NCBI GenBank assembly: GCA_948567375.1
Contig: OX419757.1
Coordinates: forward strand, 64,232,001-64,296,000
Direction: 5' to 3'
Source: Lunularia cruciata
Lineage: Eukaryota > Streptophyta > Marchantiopsida > Lunulariales > Lunulariaceae
DNA length: 64,000 nucleotides
Below are positions 55,401-64,000 of the stretch, piece by piece. Each line of letters opens with the position of its first letter. The stretch's first letter is position 1. Position numbers and translations under genes: made by a program. The notes beneath the pieces were generated by a model. It saw only the letters and a list, made by a program, of their open reading frames with translations, did no database searches and was not told where the DNA came from.

Positions 55401-56593
55401 GAGATGATAGGAAGAACATGATTATTTTTGTGACAATGCTTTATGATACTGTATCAGGACTTGTTGGTCAGTGAAGCTTCCGCAAGCCATGGGATACATC
55501 GTCACTCTGTCCTAAGTGTCGCGGCGGACCATTTCACGATCTGTAACCCGGAAAGCCGCGAGTCGAATAGCTTCCAGTATCTTGTCCATTTCATCCGCAC
55601 CTCATTGAGTGAGGTAAGGTTTTCAGTTCTGTGGATCGTTCCAAAGCCAACCATACATAAGAACTTACGTTTGTGCTCGAGGTTTTAGTCAATTATTGAT
55701 GTTGGGAGTCATGTGCGGAACACCTTGAAGTGTGCATATCTTGGAGAAGGTTCTCTGGAGTGAGTTTCTGAAAACACTTGATCCTTGTCCATCTGCAGGC
55801 ACAGTACCCAAATATGAATGTAAGGAGGAAGCAGACCCGAGGAATTGCCCTCATTATCACAGTGGAGGAGGAACCTAAGAAAGAGAGTGGACACGACAGT
55901 CACGAGGAGGTGCAAGATAGTAAAAAACCAGACGTAAAAGTTCAGGAGCGGAAAGGTAGTGAGAACGACCGATACCGGTTTGAGGTCTTGGCTTGTAGTT
56001 TGAAATTTCGTTTTCTTACCGTGTACCGTAAGAAAGCGAAAGATATCCCGGGTGTGATTGAAGATATCCTGGACAACGAAGTGCGGAAAGAAGATGAAAG
56101 CTTTCTTTGTATAGTCAGTGCTCACGGAGTCGTTTCGGATGGAACACAGTTCATATTTGACCACGAAGGGACGAAAATTCCTATGGTCAAAGATATCCTG
56201 AAGCCTATCGCTGTCTGTCCTAAACTGGCTGGAAAACCGAAAGTGTTTGTGATAAACGCTTGCCGTGAACTAGGTAATCTTCGCGGTTATCCCAAGGATG
56301 AAGAGAATGTAATCAAGAACTTTGACGACTGTTTACTGATGTACTCAACGAAACTTGGCACGGAGTCATACAGATTGGAAACGAGTGCAAAGAAGGGAAC
56401 TCTTTGTCTTAGGGAGATAGTAGAAAGTCTCAACCTCCTACATACGACTAAGGATGTGCAGGACATATTTGAAAGAGTCAGAGATAGAGTTCCAATACTG
56501 GCGAAAAACATCTGCGGGTCGAATTCGAAGTTCGAACAATACCCCGAGTTACAGTCTACTCTGAGGAAAAGGCTGTCATGGCGTCCCCGGTAG
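51435..56593 (+). CDS. Multi-exon gene: two SERAC1-like hydrolases plus a metazoan-type caspase
   Basis: Exons inferred from splice signals and frame, all phase 0: 51435-52112, 52284-52472, 52979-53047, 53398-53460, 53791-53853, 54096-54695, 55458-55613 and 55799-56593, with two duplicated, probably unused exons at 54859-55002 (contains a stop) and 55193-55294. The product would be hydrolase 1, a charged linker of repeated mini-exons, hydrolase 2 and a caspase, about 740 residues plus any missing N-terminus. SERAC1/DUF676 hydrolases act on lipids or esters, and caspases cut after Asp. A fused receptor or effector in regulated cell death or immunity is a guess from the pairing. In liverworts alpha/beta hydrolases are fused to NLR immune proteins (from memory), which gives a loose precedent. 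It is not disrupted in its main exons. The weak GTCCTT donor at 54696 is the least certain junction. It may also be two genes. Confidence 0.6.
52806..54025 (+). repeat. Three tandem ~400-bp repeats, each with a mini-exon
   Basis: Units are 52806-53220 (415 bp), 53221-53622 (402 bp) and 53623-54025 (403 bp), each starting TCCCGAGAAG; part of a fourth, degraded unit is at about 52680-52805. Each has a branch/acceptor region ending GTTTTCTTCAG, then a 63-69 nt open stretch, then GTATGCATGC. Mini-exons: 52979-53047, 53398-53460 and 53791-53853, all phase 0, coding similar charged peptides (QLERSGTSKEDEVVK, QLERRGTFEEDEVVK, QLERCGTSEDDEVVK). This is exon duplication that lengthens a linker without breaking the frame. 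Confidence 0.7.
54096..54695 (+). CDS. Alpha/beta hydrolase domain 2, main exon
   Basis: Begins after TTGCAATTGCAG with PSRNPLDQLYRP and is 200 codons long. It has ETLEIFFFPGACNG (oxyanion strand, with PG instead of HG), WLQALLPEDFPMARIYRCNYDY (the tryptophan-leucine-proline motif typical of SERAC1-like proteins), nucleophile elbow IVLVGHCFGGLVIK (Cys for Ser, as in domain 1), and DIRGIAYVATPHAGC. The end, ALIETRPTQ, corresponds to AYHETQ at the end of the first hydrolase exon. The next strand and catalytic His come from the exon at 55458. Compared with domain 1 it lacks about 25 residues after TPHAG. It is well preserved and likely paralogous to domain 1. Confidence 0.75.
54859..55002 (+). 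pseudogene. Disabled first copy of hydrolase 2 C-terminal exon
   Basis: Same exon as 55458-55613, starting DLLVSEASASHGIH, but the sequence coding the AADHFT block is replaced by a perfect inverted repeat (54921-54959) that introduces TAG at 54925-54927. The donor GAG|GTAAGG at 55002 is intact. It is probably skipped, or it makes this splice form end early. Confidence 0.65.
54921..54959. repeat. Perfect 17-bp inverted repeat (hairpin)
   Basis: Arms 54921-54937 (CGACTAGGGGCGTTCTG) and 54943-54959 are exact complements around the loop TAACC. In the paralogous position (55521-55567) only the right arm is similar and the left side is unrelated coding sequence. See findings. Confidence 0.9.
55193..55294 (+). 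CDS. Hybrid duplicated exon (probably alternative or unused)
   Basis: 34 codons between CATCTGCAG and GTCCTT: AQYPHMYVERRKTRVIDLII from the caspase start, then CFALFKTRPTQQ from the hydrolase end. Phase 0 at both sides, so it could be included without a frame shift. It was created by the ~600-bp duplication. There is no evidence of use. Confidence 0.35.
55458..55613 (+). CDS. Hydrolase domain 2, C-terminal exon
   Basis: 52 codons, after CTGTATCAG and before GTAAGG (strong donor). It codes DLLVSEASASHGIH and VAADHFTICNPESRESNSF, then a helix FQYLVHFIRTSL. It corresponds to the second exon of hydrolase 1 (SISANHCDVHKKPDTKKYI), with the conserved His in ADHFTI as the likely catalytic base. Phase 0 on both sides lets it join the exon ending at 54695 and the caspase exon at 55799. 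Confidence 0.6.
55799..56593 (+). CDS. Caspase domain, metazoan type (C14A-like)
   Basis: One exon of 264 codons after CATCTGCAG, ending in TAG. Residues (from the exon start): 13-21 contain RGIALII, the first strand of caspases; R51 in RKGSENDRYRF aligns with the S1 Arg of caspase-3; F102-G110 is FLCIVSAHG with catalytic His109; 145-157 is GKPKVFVINACRE with catalytic Cys155; 177-192 is DDCLLMYSTKLGTESYR, the p10 strand with the second S1 Arg (R192); then a helix and VQDIFERVRDRV as in p10. The order and spacing (His to Cys 46, Cys to p10 Arg 37) fit true caspases, not metacaspases or paracaspases. Both S1 arginines suggest cleavage after Asp. The p20-p10 linker is short and shows no clear processing site. 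It is intact, with no stop. Plants are generally held to lack this type. Confidence 0.8.
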   Translation, partial: AQYPNMNVRRKQTRGIALIITVEEEPKKESGHDSHEEVQDSKKPDVKVQERKGSENDRYRFEVLACSLKFRFLTVYRKKAKDIPGVIEDILDNEVRKEDESFLCIVSAHGVVSDGTQFIFDHEGTKIPMVKDILKPIAVCPKLAGKPKVFVINACRELGNLRGYPKDEENVIKNFDDCLLMYSTKLGTESYRLETSAKKGTLCLREIVESLNLLHTTKDVQDIFERVRDRVPILAKNICGSNSKFEQYPELQSTLRKRLSWRPR

Positions 56594-58300
56594 GGCAGTC
56601 TATCTTGCAGAAGGCTCTTGCTCGATTTCCATTTGTGGTCTTCTAGCATGGTGGAATTTCGTTCTTTTTTCTTCTTTTAGTTCGTCTTGCTTCATCAGTA
56701 AAAGGCTTGGGAATATCGTGTGGGATAAATCCCGTAAACGCACATTCTGATTGCAGAAGGTTTCGCTTCCTCTGTAAAACTTTGGATGGGTCGCCTGTAA
56801 GGTCATTCCACTTCTAATCACATATCGTCCTTAAAAGTGATTAATAGGTCCTTAATTTGTCCTTAATCAGGTCAGGAGCGAGTTGATTTAGTGGTTTCAT
56901 ACTGAAGAATTTAATCATTCTACTCGATCCCCGTCCAGTTTCTGTGTTTTTCTATTTCTTCTGTGTAGTCAGTATCTTACAAAATTCACAAGTTCCCATG
57001 CATTCCAACTTCAACTGCAACGTACACACGGTACACACGCCAATTGTGGTTGAAGAAACCGACCATCCCGGGGGTAGGCGATGTCTCCCATCAACAGCTC
57101 TAGAAAGAATAGCATAAGCTATAGGGACAGCTAGGATGTGAAAAATATCTATATACTAAAAGGAATTTTTAAACAAATATCAAATTTATTTCAAAAGAAA
57201 TTCCAAATTTATATATTATATTATCTCAAATATTTATATTAGTCTTTCACTCAGGTTGAACTTCAGGGACTTGGTTTACTGCGGGCAGGTTGCGCGATTA
57301 TGTCCTGGTTGGTGACATAAACTGTATTTCTGATCGCCCGTCCAATGGAAGAATTTATCTTGGATGTTAAAACTTGAAAGTTCTTTTAAGGAAATTGGGA
57401 TGTTTATTTTAAGGATTCCCATATTAAATTACTCTTAACTTGGTTTTGCGGGCGGAGGCCTACATAATAGCTCATCACTTCATACCCACTGCTTAAGAAT
57501 AGCAAATTGGATAGAGCTTCGGATCCTTGGATTTTTTTAATTTCTTCACTTTGTTTTTGTGGATATCATCAAGACTAAGCCTGGCTCCTTCTACATGTCA
57601 CAATAAGCTCTGAGCTATTTTCAAGCCTTTGAGCGGCCTTCACTACATTAGCTTCATTTCATTGTATTTTGTGTATACGTGATATATTTCAACTTTTGGG
57701 GAGTCAAGCACTTGCTTTTGACTCTAACATATTAATTTCTTCTTTCACATGTAAAGTATATGCATGCATATATCACCATGGCCTCTAGTATGGCTTCATC
57801 TTGAATGTTTCTTGAGTATCCAACAAGAAATTTTTCTTCAAAGGCATTGTTGGTTGGGTAGTTATTCTTATGAAGCTTTTTTGGAAGTTATCTATCTTTT
57901 ACGTAAATGTGTAGTTTTGCCAAATATTTTCATCTGCATTATCATACATCTATCCATATTATAGTTCTTGGTATAATTACTATATTTGACCTTGCAAAAA
58001 ATTTAAGCAAAGTAGAAACCAAATGTTGGTAGGTATTAAAGTGTCCTGGCAAGAGCTTCTATTTGGCAATTACATTGTGGTTCCCTCCAACCACACGGAA
58101 TTTGATGTAGTGGTGAATTTATCTACAGCTACAAATGAAAAGGACTCCTCAATCTCACTTTTACAACATGATTTGGTCTCCCACCACTTACATGGCAAGG
58201 ATGAGTCGTATACCTAGCGTGTGGAAGATAGGCTCGCAAGGTTTAGAACCCATGTGTTGAGCCCCATTGACATAACTATGGGTGACCTAAAAGGTTTTAG
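56594..58300. other. Intergenic sequence 3' of the caspase gene
   Basis: No coding sequence supported. 57120-57240 is AT-rich. A stretch at 57024-57065 (CACACGCCAATTGTGGTTG and following) recurs at about 62830-62875; its frame would read VHTPIVVEETDHPG, but no gene around it is seen. Confidence 0.5.
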
Positions 58301-58309
58301 TAATGTCCT

Positions 58310-58731
58310 GGTGTTTGAGACTTCCAAACTTAGGGATTATTACCTACTTGATGTTGAGGTTTTCTTGGTAAACCCCACAACACTACAACAATGAATGGCT
58401 ATTTTTTATAGTTTAGTTTATCATTCTTAGGAACCATATAATATTCATCTCTCCAAGGGAGTATAAATGGAGGCCCCCATATCTTCTACAATATTAGCTC
58501 CTTATTCCTTGCTGACACATATTGGACCCCAATACATGGTATTCCTTTAGCTATTGGTTGTAGAAGTTGCCATGGTTATAAATTGACTCTTGCAATTATG
58601 TTAAAGATAGCTCCTTTTTTATTAGTGTTTGGGGTTGCAAATATTGTCACGTCATGTTTGTGCTTTGAGTGGGTGAATTCATATGATGAGACTCCTCTAT
58701 ACTCTTTTCATAGCACAAACATGACGTGACA
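58310..58731 (+). repeat. Repeat F, right copy, ending in a perfect palindrome
   Basis: Aligns with the reverse complement of 48500-48960. Its end carries 20-bp inverted arms, 58645-58664 (TGTCACGTCATGTTTGTGCT) and 58712-58731, around a 47-bp loop. The left F copy lacks the perfect arms. It is followed by degenerate family B LTR. Confidence 0.65.
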
Positions 58732-58759
58732 ATAGGGTTCTCCTTCTCTAGATTATCTG

Positions 58760-59050
58760 TAGCTCTAGAAAGCTCATTTCTTTGATGTTGAGCCTTTTGA
58801 GCTCCTTGTTATGGTGGACAAGACTAATAAATGTCACTTGGAGTCCCTTAGCTAGAGTGGGTGTGGCTTGACAATGTAATCAAAGCCTACTTGTAGCATA
58901 TTGAGTTGAGTGTTGAGGTTTTGATCTAAATTGAGTATGTGATTGACTTATTATTGTATGTCTTTGGAGATTGAGTGTGACTTCTATATGAGTTAAGCTT
59001 CTATAGTGTATGATTTTGATAACAATATATGTTGGATAGTGATGTATATA
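58760..59050 (+). repeat. Degenerate family B LTR/leader remnant, plus strand
   Basis: Pieces such as TTTGATGTTGAGCC, GTGGGTGTGGCTTGAC and TTCTATAGTGTATGAT match the reverse complement of the B LTR/leader (for example 41060-41270 and 41745-41800). It is strongly decayed. Confidence 0.5.
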
Positions 59051-59062
59051 TGCATGACACCT

Positions 59063-59645
59063 ATAATAGCATTAGTTAGAAAATTTATCTAGAGGTAAAA
59101 ATTGCCTTAGTAATATTTTTAAGGATGTTATATATGATGGTCAAAATAGATCAAATAGAGGTATTATTAAAAGAGTACTTCCAGTAATAATGTAGAGGCA
59201 AACAACACCTTAAATTCTTTAGCCAATTATAGAGGCCTAAATAGATGAATTAGGCTTCAAAAAATAGAATATTCCACTCCCTCCAAGATCCAAGGCATTA
59301 CCTTCTACACACAATGTTTGTCTCATTGAGAGCTTTCTAATGGTACCTCATCCATGTTGTTTTGAGTTTTACACAAGATGATTCTCCAAAAATTTCTTTT
59401 GGTTAAACTTGTTTGACCAACCAAATAGGACAAGGATCAAGATGTCACCAATCCATATAGTTAATCTAAGGATGGGGGCTCATTGACATGTCACCAATCC
59501 ACATATTTGATCCAAGGGTGCAATTCCTTTTGAGTGGATCCTCTTTGCTATATAATAAAGACCAGGTGCTCCTTTGAGGCATCAAAGTATTGAGGAATGA
59601 AACCCTATATTTCTATTGGGTTTCTCTTGTCCTTGGAACATTACA
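59063..59645 (+). repeat. Family E 5' LTR (decayed copy)
   Basis: Homologous to the solo E LTR at 37223-37966, with TATA box CTATATAATAAAG (about 59549) and end GGAACATTACA. The TGGTATAAGAGTAG that follows (59647-59660) is a decayed initiator tRNA-Met primer-binding site. Confidence 0.7.
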
Positions 59646-60249
59646 ATGGTATAAGAGTAGGTGTTTTAATCCAAGTGAATGGATTGTCCCTCTTGGAAGA
59701 ACACATGCTATTGAGACTGAGTAATATTGAAGGGAAAAAAAAGTAGTGTAATCAGTAGATTGAGGATGTTTTAAAGAGAAGATGGGATGGATACTCTTGG
59801 AAGACAATTTCATGCACCTTGCTTTCCATTCTTGAATCTATTCCACATCAAATTATGTACATCCAACGTGAGAAAATGAGAGTATATCTCATTTAGTATT
59901 TTGGAGCAGAGTTCATGGACATAGTAATGAATTTGCCAAACCTTAAGATTCTAACTATGATGGTATACAAATAAAAGTAAGATTCAACAATTTACTTTCC
60001 ATTTTGATGCAATGGATCCAAATATACCAATCCCTTCCCTTTCAACACTCAAGTAGAAATCCATTATGTAGTTAGACTAAAAGTGATGTTTAGAGATTTT
60101 GTAATCCAAAATTTTGGTGAGGAGTATTATCTAGTAATGATAATCTCTAAGGTCCTAATGGTAGTCCCAATTTTTTGTGCCCTTTCTTGAGTGATCATAT
60201 TAACTCCTTATTGAAGTAGGAAGTATCAATTGAGCATTTGCCATGTGTA

Positions 60250-61330
60250 CAAATCATGGAGCCGTAGTTGCAAGAAATGCAAGGGATGTTGAATGAGTTT
60301 TGGGAGATCAAGACAACAATGGAGGTTATACAAAGTCAAGTACATACCTTCAAGAAGGATCATGTAATGAAAGAAGGCAAATCATCCCAAAACTCAATAA
60401 CAATGGCCAAGGTACTTGAAGAGTCACTCATGCCTATGACACCAATCTTGATCAACAATGAAGCCACATTGTCACTATAGATAAAGATGATGTGCAACAT
60501 TGAGCCTTAAAAGGGATAACATTCCATGGGAGTATTGGAAAATTGGATATCAAGAATGAATTCATACTTTCAATTATTTACAATTGAGATCACTAATCAT
60601 TTCGTAGGTGTGTTTGCATGTAGGTACTTGACCAATAACGCACTCACATGATATGATGCTTGGGAACAATTGGTGTTGGCAGAAGGAAGAGAGATCACTT
60701 GGATGGCAATGCAAGAAGAGTTGCTTAATAATTTCCAATCTATGGATCCTATGCAAATAGCTCAAACTCGACTAGAGGGATTGAAGTAAAAAAACAACAT
60801 ACAAGAATAGATGGAGGTGTTTCTTGATCTACAAGCCGCAATAACCAATATGAGCCCAGCAAAAGCTCTTGACAATTTCAAATGAGGGTTAAAGGAGAAA
60901 ATTTGCCAAGAGGTTATGGTACAAAATCCTCACACTATTTTTGAAGCCATTGCGTGTGCTCAAAGAATAGCAAGAGCACTTGGAGTAGGTAAAGAGGTAG
61001 TCTTGAAAAAACACTATCAAGTTGAAACACTACACTTTCATGGCCTAATTCCTATGGAATTAGGTAACATTCATTTTTGAGACTGAGGAGCACAAATGCT
61101 TCAAAAAGAACACAAAAAACTCAAAGAAAGGAGAGATGGAGTCCCTTGAGGGGAAGGAGCTCAAGCACAACAAACAATTTCTTACAATTGTGGCCGAGTT
61201 GGGAACATAGCCATCAATTGTTGTGCTTGCCTTCCTAGAGGCCCTCGGCCTCCATACAAGTAACTTTTGAATAACTTGGAGAGACAAATCAAAGAGGAGA
61301 AAGTTGAAATCACATCAAAAAATGAGTATC
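60250..61330 (+). pseudogene. Family E Gag remnant
   Basis: Frames in succession give helical sequence MQEMQGMLNEFWEIKTTMEV, then LENWISRMNSYFQL, then WMAMQEELLNNFQSMDPMQ and IFEAIACAQRIARALG, the usual order of a plant Ty3 Gag. A CCHC-like remnant may be near 61185-61220 (CGRVGNIAINCC). There are many stops. Confidence 0.6.
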
Positions 61331-61869
61331 ACCAATAAATGTACCTCACAGCCTTACTAGCTCAATGGAGAGGAGTAAAAGTGAAAGGAGGAAGAGGAAA
61401 AATGCACAAGGTTGAAGAACATAAATGCACAATTGATTGTTGTAAATGGAGCCCTAGAAAGCAATTAGGTGAGAATATTGATAGACCTTGGAGCAATAGA
61501 GAATTTCTATCTCACTCTATCTAATAAGGTTGGAGATAGAACTAGAGAAGGATGAGAATGGTTAGTAGTTACAAGAGAGTTACATAATGGTCAGATATAA
61601 AGGATTGAGTTGTTACTTAGAAAGGTAACACTCTTTGTAGGATTGTATTAGGAAGATATTGAGTAGCAAGTGATATCATTAGCTCATTACAATGTGATCT
61701 TGCATGCCATAGATGGAGCACTACAAACCCATGGTAGATTGGAGAAATAAAATAGTGAGAACTAGCCAATGGAAGATAATTAGAGACAGGGAAAGATATA
61801 AATCCAAGAATTGCCTCTTTATGTCATAGGAACAACAACAATCAATAAGACAAATAGATATTTCATGTG

Positions 61870-62830
61870 TCTAATAAGAGAAGTCTAGAGTGCACAACTT
61901 GATGGAGAAATTCATGAAGATTTGAAAGATATGGTCAATGAGTTTCAAGATGTTTTTCTTGATGATTTACCTTCAAGTTTACCACCAAAAAGGAGAGTAG
62001 ATTATAAAATCAAGATATTTATCAAGAAAACACCTCCTTGTAAGGCCCCATATCTACTATCACATCATGAGTTGGAGGAGTGCAAGGCTCAAATCAAGGA
62101 TATACTACATAAAGGCTTTATCTAACCCAACATATCACCATATAGGGTGCTTGTCTTGTTTGTGAAGAAGTAGGATGGCACAATGCAAATGTGCATTGAC
62201 TACTAGAGCCTAAATCAATAAATGATGAAGAACAATACCCATTACCTTGCATGGATGACTTGCTTGATTGATCAGCTCAATGGGAGAAAAACACTTCACC
62301 AAATTTGATCTACAAAGTGGTTATAACTAAATCAGGATCACAGAGGAAGACATACATAAAATTGCCTTTCAAACAAGGTATGGTCACTTTGAGTACCTAG
62401 TGATACCATTTGGCTTCACCAATGCACTAGCCACTTTCATGACTTTGATGACTATTTTGTCCATATCTAGATAAGTCTATTATCATTTTCCTTGATTACG
62501 TCTTATTCTACAATAGTGTAATGAAGGAGCAATGATTCTATGATAGAACCAATTTTATGCCAAAGTCTCAAAGTGCAAGCTTGGAAAATCTAAAGTAGAT
62601 TATTTGGGGCATAGAGTAAGTGCAAAAGGTATCCAAGTTTTAATAGATAAAATACACATCATTTAGCAATATGGTGCTCCAAAAGATCATACATAATTGA
62701 AGAGTTTCTTGGGATTGATTAAGGTCTATTGACAATTTCTCAAGGATTTCTCCAAGGTTTGACAACCCCTAATGGTACCACTTGGCAAGGGAAAAAAGTG
62801 GATGTGGGAAACACACAAGAATTGGCCTTT
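61870..62830 (+). pseudogene. Family E reverse transcriptase remnant
   Basis: MKDMVNEFQDVFLDDLPSSL (61928 onward), then a decayed CIDY, FTKFDLQSGY and [18 protein letters not shown] (about 62380-62440), then FLDYVLFYNS (the YVDD region, decayed) and LGHRVSAKGIQV (about 62610). It stops at about 62820 without integrase or 3' LTR; frame breaks are frequent. Confidence 0.7.
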
Positions 62831-64000
62831 GAGGAATACACACGGTTCACACACCAATTGTGGTTGAAGAAACCAACCATCTTGGGTTTACTCTAACCAT
62901 CCTGGTTACTCTAACTTGGGTTTGCAGGCGGAGGCTATGGAATTAGGAACAAGAGCGGTGTGTTTAGTGAGTATTTCATAGATTTTAGTGGATTTTAGTA
63001 TTTCATACTCTCCCGACTTGTACCCTTAAAATTGTATCTCACCAGGTACAAGTTTACTTCTGCGCAAATACTTTACCAAGTTGTATTCACGTGGCAAAGA
63101 AGAAGTTTACTTTTTTGGCTAGAAACCTAGGCAAAATGAACTAAATTGATATAAAACTATGTTAGCTTCACTACTTTTGTTTCTAGAAGTTTTGAGTTCA
63201 ATCTTCATTCATTTTTGTTATTGATTTTTACTCTAAGTGAGGTATATTATTTATTTTTTAAATTAGATTATATGTCAAAATTTAATCTAAACCTATTTTT
63301 AATCATTTAATGTAATAAATCTCATTAAATTAAATTATTATGATTTTAAATACATAAAATAAAATTTAGAATATAAATTTTGATATAGTTGGAAAAAATT
63401 TTAATTTCTACTCATAGGATATTTCTATCTACTTTCCATCCTTTAGAATTAACACTCCTCCAAAAACAATAACCAAATCTTCTTAAATGGCACCTTCTAC
63501 TATCAAACTCCTTTGTGCAAGAAATGACAAAAAAAGAGTCTACAAATAAAATTTATGTTAGGCATGTCTCTCACACAAAGGATACCTTAGTGATAGATTG
63601 CGTGTGTACCATGTGCTTCAAGCAAGGTAAAGTTGGTAGTGAGCACTATGAGAGGTAAGAATACAAACAGAAATATCTCATTTACTCCACCAAATCACTC
63701 ATTCACTCTCTTAAGCTAAAGCTTCTCAAAATGGCTCATGAAGGAAAACTTCACCAATATTCACATAAGAGATCTTTCACTAGCACTCACATAGAGGTCC
63801 TCATGAGTTAGAAGTTTTGGTAAGATCAACAACCATAATACTTGCACTCTCAAGTGGAAAGTCTCAAACTTAACTTCTCCAATAGAAGTAGTACTCATAA
63901 ATCCTTATTTTCTAAACTCCCTCTATGCTCCAAGCTCACTAAGTGTAGTTGCCTTTTCTCTCCTCAGCCACTCCTTGTATACACACCAAAGTCAATAAGT
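62831..64000. other. AT-rich non-coding end of window
   Basis: After the short repeat shared with 57024, I see no gene or known repeat. 63240-63420 is very AT-rich. At 63640-63900 there are low-complexity CTCACTC-like stretches. Confidence 0.5.

Larger units (their letters stand above)
54662..55860 (+). repeat. Tandem ~600-bp duplication within the gene
   Basis: Copy 1 (54662-55260) and copy 2 (55261-55860) are over 90 percent alike by eye, offset 599-606 bp. Each spans the end of the hydrolase 2 exon (TRPTQ), an intron, the hydrolase C-terminal exon, another intron and the first codons of the caspase exon (AQYPxMxV). The result is an extra hybrid exon (55193-55294) with the caspase start at its 5' end and the hydrolase end at its 3' end. 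Confidence 0.75.

Noticed and set aside
55799-56593. Metacaspase or paracaspase as the identity of the protease
   Set aside because: The Cys motif is INACRE and the p10 strand is YSTKLGTESYR; metacaspases have DSCHSG and lack the p10 Arg at this place. Spacing fits caspases.
50600-56700. Contaminating animal DNA joined by misassembly
   Set aside because: Not excluded, but introns are short and plant-like, the flanks grade into repeats of the same genome (F on both sides), and tandem intron/exon duplications look native. Listed as a test in findings instead.
57764-58217. Two open frames of 64-66 codons
   Set aside because: No recognisable composition or homology within the window; one has many rare Cys/His/Trp residues typical of random translation.
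1-64000. Viral (pararetrovirus) origin of the RT genes
   Set aside because: All have integrase and flanking LTRs with target duplications; none shows movement or coat protein features.

Overview
This window looks like a gene-poor, repeat-rich stretch of nuclear DNA from a streptophyte (land plant or close algal relative). The evidence is the set of primer-binding sites (TGGTATCAGAGC, complementary to initiator tRNA-Met, at 31793, and a TGGCACCGCTGCCGGGGA type at 7607 and 27905), a chromodomain Ty3/gypsy chromovirus, a Tat/Athila-like Ty3 element, and deep nesting of LTR elements. I cannot name the species. The cargo described below argues against an ordinary flowering plant and would fit a non-seed plant or charophyte better (inference). 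No rRNA, tRNA, CRISPR or bacterial features were seen.

From 1 to 48.3 kb and from 58.3 to 62.8 kb the DNA is nested retroelements of five families, named A-E here. A: Tat/Athila-like Ty3; one apparently intact copy (12886-20685) has an open 1608-residue Gag-Pol, LTRs identical by eye and a GATC target duplication. B: a Ty3 element on the minus strand (41305-48097) whose polyprotein carries a complete-looking C5-cytosine DNA methyltransferase between protease and reverse transcriptase, and a PHD finger after integrase; it is decayed mostly by CAG-to-TAG type stops. C: an element with very long LTRs (up to 3.8 kb) that contain a TATA box and an ORF for an acidic, coiled-coil-rich protein; its short internal region has only gag-like sequence. 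D: a chromovirus (31379-37005) with GACTC target duplication and several stops. E: a degenerate Ty3 family (solo LTR at 37223-37966, decayed copy at 59063-62830). The nesting order can be read: an older D copy sits in an older B; a C tandem sits in that D copy; A, D, E and two solo C LTRs sit in the C LTRs; the DNMT-bearing B1 sits in the older B LTR.

The non-repetitive island is 50.6-56.7 kb. It holds one plus-strand, multi-exon gene in which every exon I can define is phase 0: a SERAC1/DUF676-like alpha/beta hydrolase (two exons), three tandemly duplicated 21-23-codon mini-exons, a second hydrolase of the same type, and a C-terminal caspase domain of metazoan (C14A) type, with His109, Cys155 and both S1-pocket arginines by alignment. 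Both hydrolases have Cys instead of Ser at the nucleophile elbow. The island is flanked by two inverted copies of one repeat (about 48.5-48.97 and 58.31-58.73 kb).

The two observations most worth following are (1) the hydrolase-hydrolase-caspase gene, since plants are thought to have metacaspases but not true caspases, and (2) the Ty3 element that combines a DNA methyltransferase with a PHD finger. All statements rest on reading the sequence by eye; no database search was possible.
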